The notes under the pieces were generated by a model. That model was not told the DNA's origin, did not search any database, and saw only the letters and a program-made list of their open reading frames with translations. 46,476 nucleotides of DNA from Candidatus Omnitrophota bacterium (lineage in GTDB: Bacteria; Omnitrophota; Gorgyraeia; Gygaellales; Profunditerraquicolaceae): contig JAPLLV010000055.1 in the NCBI GenBank assembly GCA_026387405.1, positions 1 to 46,476 of the forward strand, read 5' to 3'. A program made the position numbers and the translations under genes. This document shows, piece by piece, positions 16,338-23,500 of this stretch (positions are counted from its first letter, which is position 1; every line of letters starts with the position of its first letter).

Positions 16338-17285
16338 TCAAGCAGGCTTTAGCCAGCTAAAATCATGTACCACTACAGTCAGATTCCTTTTGCCGGTAGT
16401 CCCCTCCAGCGCGATCTCAAGGATAAGACTCTCTCCCTGCTTCTTAAGCGAGAGCTTACCTATATTATACTGATATTCATTGAAACTTTCCACTAATAAT
16501 TCCACGGGTACCTTTTGTGCCTCGGCAATACTTTTCAGATACTCGTTATCCTTAATGGTAAGCGTGCCTCCGGGTTGCGCGGCTAAAAGATCACCGCCCA
16601 AAATACTTATCCGCGGCCCATTCCCTTTTAAAAGTATGCTGCCTCCAAATTTCCCGGTCATTACAAATTTTTCTTTAAGTCCGGCGTCCCTGATGAACGA
16701 GGCGATATCAAGGCCGTCCAGTGCCAGATTAACCGTATAGGCAAAGCCCGGAGTAAGGCTGATACTGACATCACCTGTAAATTTACCGTCCATGATACGT
16801 CCGGCTATCGCGCCAAAAGACAGACTGCCCTGAGTAAGGGCGATTCTGCTCTGGATATCCTCTGCCTTTATTTCATTATATTTTATCCGCTCGATAGACA
16901 AGCGGTCCGCCGCTCCCCGGCCTCCTGTGTCCAAAGAAACGTTTTCTATCAGGATACCTTCCTGCTTCGTGTTTATTACTGCAGAGGCATCGCGCAACGA
17001 AACTCTCGGTATCCCGCCTTTCATGATCGATACCGGGCTGTAACGGATATCGATCTCCTTTAATTTGAGATCGTAAAGCGGCTCCCTTACCAGCTCAACA
17101 TTCAAAAATTTTATCGACGATAACGGCCTAACCTGACAGGAGCCGATACTGACCCGGCTGTCTACAAATATATTCTTTAGCTTCCTTTGGGCAATGTATG
17201 CCGCAAGTGGATTTAGAGAAAGTTTTATCGCCAGGATGAAAAAAAATAGAAAAAGCAGGGCTCGCAGCGGTTTATTTATACTCAC
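16338..17285 (-). CDS. YdbH-like AsmA-family inter-membrane protein (short form)
   Basis: 315 residues. An N-terminal membrane anchor (ALLFLFFFILAIKLSLNPLAAY) precedes beta-rich sequence with the AsmA/TamB repetitive pattern, and the C-terminal part resembles the YdbH end: LLAAQPGGTLTIKDNEYLKS, VELLVESFNEYQYNIGKLSL, and LILEIALEGTTG. YdbH of E. coli is much longer (about 880 residues), so a short periplasm-spanning version is inferred. The start is a GTG (17283-17285) overlapping the stop of the upstream gene as GTGA, implying coupled translation. Its partner YnbE-YdbL fusion follows. Confidence 0.75.
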   Translation of the reverse strand: MSINKPLRALLFLFFFILAIKLSLNPLAAYIAQRKLKNIFVDSRVSIGSCQVRPLSSIKFLNVELVREPLYDLKLKEIDIRYSPVSIMKGGIPRVSLRDASAVINTKQEGILIENVSLDTGGRGAADRLSIERIKYNEIKAEDIQSRIALTQGSLSFGAIAGRIMDGKFTGDVSISLTPGFAYTVNLALDGLDIASFIRDAGLKEKFVMTGKFGGSILLKGNGPRISILGGDLLAAQPGGTLTIKDNEYLKSIAEAQKVPVELLVESFNEYQYNIGKLSLKKQGESLILEIALEGTTGKRNLTVVVHDFSWLKPA

Positions 17286-17620
17286 TTGTAGGCGTGAAAA
17301 CCGGGGAGCCTCTCATTCTTCAATCTTTGGAAGCGCTCATCATCAACGCTCATGATAGCCTTCACATAATGCCATAAGATAAGTATATTGGTCCTGACCT
17401 TTTCTTTAACCTGCTTATTCTGCGGGATCAACTCCCCTTTTTCATCCCACCAGATCCCTAGTTCATAGGAAGGATTTTCAATCCAGACCCCCATATCGTC
17501 AATACCGGTCACCACGGCCCAGACCTCATCTTTAAAGATCTGGAAAAGGGGCAGGTCCTGTTTTATCTCTCCGGAAAACTTAAAAAGCACCAGTTTACCT
17601 TTCAATTCTTCTATCTGCAT
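17282..17620 (-). CDS. Unrecognised 112-residue protein
   Basis: No family recognised. It has mixed strands at the N-terminus (IEELKGKLVLFKFSGEIKQD), an aromatic-rich middle (DEVWAVVTGIDDMGVWIENPSY and ELGIWWDEKGE), and a basic C-terminal helix (DDERFQRLKNERLPGFHAYK). No signal peptide or membrane helix is visible. Its stop overlaps the GTG start of the YdbH-like gene, and the ribosome binding site is AAAGGGGGAAT. Its place between a PSD-like lipoprotein and YdbH suggests an envelope-related role, which is a guess. Confidence 0.75.
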   Translation of the reverse strand: MQIEELKGKLVLFKFSGEIKQDLPLFQIFKDEVWAVVTGIDDMGVWIENPSYELGIWWDEKGELIPQNKQVKEKVRTNILILWHYVKAIMSVDDERFQRLKNERLPGFHAYK

Positions 17621-17721
17621 ATTCCCCCTTTAAAATTCAACCTGCCTCTGGCGGAGTGGTTAAATTTTACACCGTCCAGCAAACGGTGTCTATTGATCCT
17701 GTGTACGGACCCCAAGCGGCA

Positions 17722-18348
17722 CTACTGCCCGAGCGTCCTGGCAATAATGCTTTTGCCTGCCCTGACCCTATCTCCTGTCCTGACAGTGATCTCGCACTCT
17801 GCAGGCAGCACCACCGCAACAGCCGAACCCATAATGATCTTACCCAGGGGCCATCCTCTCAAGATCCTCTCTTCCGGTTTTACCTGACAAACGATCCTGC
17901 GATAAAGATAACCGGCGATAGGGATCACGGCGATCCTTATATTGCCGTCAATAACAATAGTGGTGCGTTCATTCTCCAGATAGGCATACCTGCCAAATAG
18001 ATTACGGAATCTTCCGGGCACATGTGTTATCATCTTCAGTTCTCCGGATATAGGGCTAAGTACGCCATGATAGTTAAGAGGCCTCATAAAAATAAGCACG
18101 AGCCGGCACTTCCCCTTTAACATGCCGCCGAGCTCTGTGAGGCTGGCGGTCTTCCCCGCATCCCTGACTACCGGAATTTCTCCTTCCCCGACCTCTGCGA
18201 TCGTCACTATTCTTCCTTCTGCAGGAGAGACTATCAGATTCTCTCCTGCGGCGATATCAATAGGTGTTTTACCTAAAGTCTGGCAACCGCAAACCATGAC
18301 CGTTATTGAAAAAAACACCGCTAAAACTAAGGAGTTTCTAAAATTCAT
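17722..18348 (-). CDS. Phosphatidylserine decarboxylase-like lipoprotein
   Basis: 208 residues. An N-terminal hydrophobic segment ends in a lipobox (VMVCGC, cysteine 22), so it is probably lipidated. The remainder aligns with the short phosphatidylserine decarboxylase fold: VSPAEGRIVTI, RPLNYHGVLSPISGEL, and LGKIIMGSAVAV, the last corresponding to the LGST self-cleavage site (Ser175). The conserved aspartate of the P-DG motif is Glu here, and the histidine expected after YH-H is absent (YHGVL). It is therefore uncertain whether it matures to a pyruvoyl enzyme. It lies upstream of the YdbH/YnbE-YdbL genes. A -10 box ends 6 bases before the ATG, so the mRNA may be leaderless. Confidence 0.75.
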   Translation of the reverse strand: MNFRNSLVLAVFFSITVMVCGCQTLGKTPIDIAAGENLIVSPAEGRIVTIAEVGEGEIPVVRDAGKTASLTELGGMLKGKCRLVLIFMRPLNYHGVLSPISGELKMITHVPGRFRNLFGRYAYLENERTTIVIDGNIRIAVIPIAGYLYRRIVCQVKPEERILRGWPLGKIIMGSAVAVVLPAECEITVRTGDRVRAGKSIIARTLGQ

Positions 18349-18354
18349 GACTAT

Positions 18355-18383
18355 ATTTTACTGCTAGATTTACAATTATTCAA
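18355..18383 (-). promoter_or_regulatory. Promoter placing the start at the PSD-like ATG
   Basis: Minus-strand TTGAAT (18378-18383), 17-base spacer and TAAAAT (18355-18360). Only six bases separate the -10 from the ATG (18346-18348), so transcription would start at or near the A of the start codon. No Shine-Dalgarno is visible upstream, which agrees with a leaderless transcript. Confidence 0.6.
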
Positions 18384-18484
18384 CAAGAAAATCGACTCGT
18401 CGATAACTTCAAGCGATTTTCGAAGTAGTATAGCTGATTATTTTATACTTTCCTATACTATGGAAAAAAAGACCTTGGAGAGTA

Positions 18485-19753
18485 TTAAAACCTGCGGAAT
18501 TTATTACGCCTATTCTTATAGTTCCCCTTGGATATTTTGTGAGGAGACTGTCGGGAAGATTGACGCGCGGCACCCTGGACAAAGTGTTCCGAAGGAAAAT
18601 CGGGATGCTTTGAAATAGGCAATGTCGTCCGGATGAGTTTTTCGATATCGCGGACATCGCTGCTCTGCTCAGGGGTGGCAAACGAGATCGCGTGGCCTTT
18701 ATGGCCCGCGCGTGCCGTGCGGCCGATACGGTGCACATAGTTATTGGCGTCTTCCGGAAGGTCATAATTGATAACCAACTCTATCCCCGTAACATCGATT
18801 CCTCTGGACGCGATATCTGTTGCCACAAGCACCTTGTATTTCCCGGATTTGAATCCTTCCAAGGCTTCACGGCGCTGGCTTAAAGAACGGTTGGAATGTA
18901 TTTCAGCCGCGCTGTGCCCCATACCCCTGATCGCCACCACGATCTTCCTGGCATTATACTTGGTGCGGGAAAACAAAAGTACCGAGCCGTGATACTGCGC
19001 AAGCAATTTAGCGAGGAGCCGGGACTTGGCGTCTTTTTTGACTATAAATACCTCCTGGGTGACGAGTTCAACAGTAGTACCTGAAGGGGCAATTTCAACG
19101 CTCACAGGCAGCTTCATATATTTAGCGGTAATATCCATGATCTCTTTGGGGATAGTCGCGCTAAAAAGCATTGTCTGCCTGTCCCTGGGCAGGAAGCGCA
19201 TGATCTTTTCGATCTGCGGCGCAAACCCCATATCCAGCATACGGTCTGCCTCATCCAGCACCAGCATCGTAACGCTCTCCGGAATAAAATTCCACTGCCC
19301 CATATGGTCTATCAACCTGCCGGGGGTCGCGATCACTACTCGGGGGTTTTTACGCAGCGCCTGCACCTGTTCATACATGGGCGCCCCCCCGATAAGACAG
19401 GCTACTGTCATGCCGAACGGATGCGCAATATCTGCAAACGCCTCGCTGATCTGGATCGCCAATTCCCGCGTAGGCGCAAGGACCAGGCCTATGCCTTTCT
19501 TCTGCGCAAGACGCTGCACCATAGGGATAGCGAAAGAATGGGTCTTACCGGTTCCGGTCTGCGCGACGCCGATAACATCCTTGCCCTCAAGCGCCAAAGG
19601 TATGGCCTTAAACTGTATCGGAGTAGGAACCTTAAATTTAATGCGCCCAAGGATCTCCAGGATCTTGGGCGCAATGCCTAACCCGTAAAAACTCGCCTCA
19701 TTATGAATATTACCTTGAGGAAAGACTTCTTTCCCTGAGGTTTTCTGCATCAT
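18485..19753 (-). CDS. DEAD-box RNA helicase
   Basis: 422 residues with the full motif set: FKVPTPIQFKAIP (Q motif), AQTGTGKT (I), PTRELAIQ (Ia), LVLDEADRMLD (II), SAT (III), and HRIGRTARAG (VI). It resembles RhlE/CsdA-like helicases that unwind structured RNA in the cold. The basic tail (SRQSPHKISKGNYKNRRNKF) may bind RNA. Its ATG overlaps the stop of the cold-shock gene (TGA inside ATGATG), so the two are translationally coupled. Confidence 0.95.
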   Translation of the reverse strand: MMQKTSGKEVFPQGNIHNEASFYGLGIAPKILEILGRIKFKVPTPIQFKAIPLALEGKDVIGVAQTGTGKTHSFAIPMVQRLAQKKGIGLVLAPTRELAIQISEAFADIAHPFGMTVACLIGGAPMYEQVQALRKNPRVVIATPGRLIDHMGQWNFIPESVTMLVLDEADRMLDMGFAPQIEKIMRFLPRDRQTMLFSATIPKEIMDITAKYMKLPVSVEIAPSGTTVELVTQEVFIVKKDAKSRLLAKLLAQYHGSVLLFSRTKYNARKIVVAIRGMGHSAAEIHSNRSLSQRREALEGFKSGKYKVLVATDIASRGIDVTGIELVINYDLPEDANNYVHRIGRTARAGHKGHAISFATPEQSSDVRDIEKLIRTTLPISKHPDFPSEHFVQGAARQSSRQSPHKISKGNYKNRRNKFRRF

Positions 19754-19977
19754 GACGCTAATCCTGTTTGGTCTTGAGCGACAACCTTCACGTTAATCGC
19801 GCGCGGGCCTTTTTCTGACTTTTCAACCTCAAACTCTACATTCTGTCCCTCGCTTAGATCGGTAAATTTTACATCCATAAGGCTGCTCTGATGAAAAAAT
19901 ACCTCTCTACCGTCCGTGTCACTGATGAAACCAAAACCCCTCTCGGTAACCAACTTCTTTATTTTACCAGCGTGCAT
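19750..19977 (-). CDS. Cold-shock domain protein, coupled to the helicase
   Basis: 75 residues, one CSD fold with RNP1 RGFGFISD and RNP2 VFFHQSSL, then LSEGQNVEFEVEKSEKGPRA. The N-terminus is MHAGKIKKLVTE, less typical than the neighbour (no KWF). RNA chaperone of cold stress, likely a partner for the helicase it overlaps. AAGGAGG precedes the ATG. A structured leader lies upstream (20001-20081). Confidence 0.93.
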   Translation of the reverse strand: MHAGKIKKLVTERGFGFISDTDGREVFFHQSSLMDVKFTDLSEGQNVEFEVEKSEKGPRAINVKVVAQDQTGLAS

Positions 19978-20000
19978 GTTTCCTCCTTGTCTACGAAGAC

Positions 20001-20081
20001 AACACCCGCGTAAATTTCACTACGTGGTGAATGCTGGCCCAATTCCTATCTGGGCCAGGCACCTTATTAGCGCGGGGTGTT
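20001..20081 (-). ncRNA. Predicted three-way junction RNA in the cold-shock leader
   Basis: An outer stem of about 10 pairs (20001-20010 with 20071-20081, one bulged C) encloses two hairpins: TTCAC/GTGAA (20016-20031) and CTGGCCCA/TGGGCCAG (20034-20058), with short linkers. This lies in the untranslated region just upstream of the cold-shock ATG, so it may be a temperature- or CspA-responsive leader. The pairings are visible by eye; no homology is claimed. Confidence 0.6.
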
Positions 20082-20102
20082 AAGTTAAACTGTGCCTCAC
20101 TT

Positions 20103-20142
20103 AAAAAATAGGGCCAGGCTCACCAAAGGAACCTGACCCTAT
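20103..20142 (-). terminator. Intrinsic terminator after the first cold-shock gene
   Basis: On the minus strand an 11-base stem (ATAGGGTCAGG with CCTGGCCCTAT, one wobble pair) and a 13-base loop are followed by six U. It lies 12 bases past the stop of the gene at 20155, and separates it from the second cold-shock gene. Confidence 0.85.
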
Positions 20143-20154
20143 CCTTGTTTTAGG

Positions 20155-20355
20155 CTAAAGCTTCACTACTTTTGTAGCCTGTTCGCCTTTAGGGCCTTTT
20201 TCGATCTCAAACTCGACATCCTGGCCTTCAGCTAAAGATTTGAAACCCTCACCCTGAATTGAGCTGTGATGCACGAAGACATCCTGTCCGTTCTCAGGGG
20301 TGATGAATCCATAACCTTTTTGGTCGCTGAACCACTTCACTTTTCCTTTTGCCAT
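20155..20355 (-). CDS. Cold-shock protein, CspA family
   Basis: 66 residues, the classical [23 protein letters not shown] (RNP1 KGYGFI), [13 protein letters not shown] (RNP2) and [17 protein letters not shown]. It binds single-stranded nucleic acid as an RNA chaperone. The ATG is preceded by GGAAGGAGGTAG. It has its own promoter and a terminator-like hairpin in its leader. Confidence 0.97.
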   Translation of the reverse strand: MAKGKVKWFSDQKGYGFITPENGQDVFVHHSSIQGEGFKSLAEGQDVEFEIEKGPKGEQATKVVKL

Positions 20356-20379
20356 TATCTACTACCTCCTTCCGAAATA

Positions 20380-20385
20380 ATTATA
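20380..20385 (-). promoter_or_regulatory. Second -10-like element close to the cold-shock start
   Basis: A perfect TATAAT on minus, 24 bases before the ATG and after the hairpin at 20400-20433. The matching -35 (a T run) is weak, so this is a possible second promoter, low confidence. Confidence 0.35.
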
Positions 20386-20399
20386 GTAAATAATGACAG

Positions 20400-20433
20400 A
20401 AAAAAACGCAAGGTTATTGTCCTACTCCTTGCG
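20400..20433 (-). terminator. Terminator-like hairpin in the cspA leader
   Basis: Perfect 7-base stem CGCAAGG/CCTTGCG (20427-20433 and 20407-20413) with a 13-base loop, followed by seven U in the minus transcript. It stands between the main promoter (20470-20497) and the gene, so it could be an attenuator or end a small RNA of roughly 65 bases. Confidence 0.75.
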
Positions 20434-20469
20434 GTATAAGACTTCTAATCTTTTATTTACTACGAAATT

Positions 20470-20497
20470 AGTTTACCATATTTTTGGGCTTTGTCAA
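20470..20497 (-). promoter_or_regulatory. Strong promoter upstream of the cspA leader
   Basis: Consensus TTGACA (20492-20497), 16-base spacer, TAAACT (20470-20475) on minus. Predicted start near 20463, giving a leader of about 110 bases that contains the terminator-like hairpin. Confidence 0.75.
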
Positions 20498-20524
20498 TAT
20501 ATATTTACGGGGAGAAAAGTTTAA

Positions 20525-23500
20525 TTACTTTGGCGCCGGGAGCGTATCCTTATCATACGGATCTGTAACATTGACCACAAACTTTAATTCTTTGTTCACC
20601 TTTATGGTTTTATCGCTTATATGATTAGCTACCGGAGGCGTATTGAAATTCGCGATCGTTACAGACGCTTTATTCGAACCCGCCATGGTTTTATCGCGTA
20701 TATGATTAACTACCGGGGGCGTATTGAAATTCGCGATCGTTACAGACGCTTTATTCGAACCCGCTATAGTTTTATCGCTTACTGGTTGAATTACTTGAGC
20801 CTCACCAGGATTAAGTAGTTTCCCGAAGAGTGAAAAATTGCAGAATAGATTCAGAATACAATCTACAGGTGTGCGAGGACTTACCTTAGGAAGGGGCAAA
20901 ATTTTGTAACTATATCCGAATCTAGCATACCGGGGAGTAACGCTGATTACAACATTTTCGTACGCGACTGAATGCCCGTCACTGACTGAAAACGTTACCA
21001 TATATTTTCCTTCTTGCCTAGGTGCGGGCGTCCATGTAAAGACATGGCTGGACGCGTCGAACTGCGCGCCGGAGGGAAGCTGGTTTGTCTTATAGGTAAG
21101 CGTATCTTTTTCATCGGGGTCTGCGGCATTGACCACAAACTTTAATTCTTTGTTGACCCCGATAGTTTTATCGCCTATATGAGTAATTACAGGCGGCCCG
21201 TTGAAATAGGGGATAGTCACAGACGCTTCATTTGAATACGCGGATTGGCCCAGGTAATTAATCGCGTTCACTCTATAAAAATATACGGCATAGGGAATGA
21301 TCTTTGTGTCCATGTACGAAGTTTTATTAGCGTCCAGGCAGCCCAGCGAGGCGTAATCTGTTTTTGTCCAGACACCATCGCCGTTCAAATCCATAAACGG
21401 CTCTCCGGGATTCCAAGTCCCATCGCCATTGATATCTTTGAACGGCTCCTGCATGCGCCGCTGGACTTTAAATACTTTTTCATTATCGGAATTGTCCTGC
21501 CATGAAAGGCTCACCTGATCCGGCGTAGTTTGGCTAAAGCTGCTAGAGGATGGTACAAATTGAGCACTTAGGCCGGAAGGAGGCAGCGGCGGGCCCAGGA
21601 AGGTAAATGCCGCCGGAACAACCGTTGTCCTCTTGCCGCCGTCATAGTCGATAGCAATGCGATTATTGCCGGGCGTAAGGCCATAGGGCACCTGGACGAC
21701 AAGCCGGTCGGGTTGTAGATCCGGCTTGACCGGCACACCCGCGGAACCATCGGCATTCACGCCAAAACGCACGGCAGTAATACCGAGGGGATTGTTCCTG
21801 ATCATCCCAACATTATAATTGTAGCCTATGTTGGGGCCGCGCATCACAAGTTGCGTACGCGCAATGCCTGCGGGCGGCGTAAGCGTGTCCACGGTAGGAG
21901 CGGCAAGAAATACTTGTTTGCTCACCATACTTGTATCTGCGAAGTGCAAGGTGATATACCCCCCAAAAATACGTTCCTTGGGAAGGATGCAGACCAACTG
22001 ATCAGGAGTGCGCGAGGTAATGGTTATTTCATAACTTGCTGCGTGGTACCAGCTATCGGGATCAAGCGTGACATACTTGACCGTGTCCAGATTGCGGCCT
22101 TGTAGTACGATCTCTTTTCCCAGGGCAGTGGACTCAGGTAAAAAACCGCTGAATTTCCTCTCTGCCGGCGCAGTATAACATCCTGTACGTTGAGGGTCAT
22201 GCCGGAATTGACCCCAGGCTATTGCAGACGCGCTCGCGTTTCCTTCAAGGTCAAACACATTGATATAACTGTTCGTGGTGAACATCGGATTGTATATATT
22301 GAAGTCATATTTATAGAAGCCTTCGTTGGTAACAACTAATTCCAATTTGCCGTCTCCATCAATATCCTTGATTGCCGCTGATGCCCCGTGGCATCTTCCT
22401 CCCCGTGGGTAGAATCTGGCCAGGCACTTCCCCTCGGGGGTATAGACTTCTATTTGGGAGTAGAGGTAAGCTGCCGTCTGGGATTTTACATCCGGAGTTA
22501 ATACATTCTCAAATACCATGATTTCCATTATCTCTTCATTGTTTATATCGGCGATCAAGACATTGGTGCAGGTTGTGTCAAGCGGGGTACCTACTATCGC
22601 GCGCATGCTGCCGTCTGTCCTTATGGACGTCACGGCGTGGTCTGTCACTACGACGGTTTCCGGCCTTGCGTCGCCGTCAAGATCGCCCATGGCCATATCC
22701 CTCACTGATTCTCCTTCGCCTATTCTCACCGGCCAGCCCGGCAACTGGTTGCCTGCAAGGTCCGTCGCGTACACCAGAGTGTCATTAAGGGGCCTGGATA
22801 CCGAATAGACAATTTCATTTTTACCATCGTGGTTACTATCTCCCGTAATAACGGTGCAGGAGCCGGCATTATCATATTGTTTTCCCCAGCGCAGATTGCC
22901 CGCTTGATCATAGACATCCAGGTATATCACAGGAGGGTCGTATTTCTGATGCGCTACGATCAAGCTGGACAGGCCGGCGTTGTCTTCGGCTGCCGCAAAT
23001 TGGCCGTAATCGCCGTTGGTAAGGTTAAAAGGGAATACCATGCGCTGCGGCTGTTTGGAAATACAGGTTTCCGCATTTTGGATATACGCAACTGCGGGAT
23101 TCTCGCTATTGATGATGACGCATTCTTTCCCTGCTTTTCCATCAAAATCCGTTACGATCATCGGGCTTTCTTGAAACCGGTCTCCAAGAGAAAGCTCTAC
23201 AGGGTATCCCGGGAACTCATTGCCATGTATGTCGGTGAAATGCACTTGGGGAGGTTGACCTGCGGGAAAAAATTTAGAGATGACCCCCGGCTGGTTATTG
23301 GGATTATACAATGAAAAAGTGCCCATATAAGCTCTTGCGGCATTGCCTGGAAAATAGAGGGTATGCGACAAAATGCCATTATGAGAATACACCTGAAGCT
23401 CTTCGCGGTCCATCCAGATGGAATTCCCCATAAGAACGGCTGTTTTAACCACCAGTTCAAGGCCGCTATTCTGGAGACCCAAATCTCCTACCAACAAATT

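Noticed and set aside
17644-17720. A tRNA-like beginning (GGCGGAGTGGTTAAA)
   Set aside because: No T-arm GTTCGAATCC sequence, no acceptor-stem complement and no anticodon stem could be placed. It also overlaps a repeated GCCTCTGGCGG word.
19026-19688. 220-codon plus-strand frame
   Set aside because: Antisense to the DEAD-box helicase, whose motifs are complete.
20607-20768. CRISPR-like spaced repeats
   Set aside because: The units are contiguous 81-base coding repeats with no spacers.
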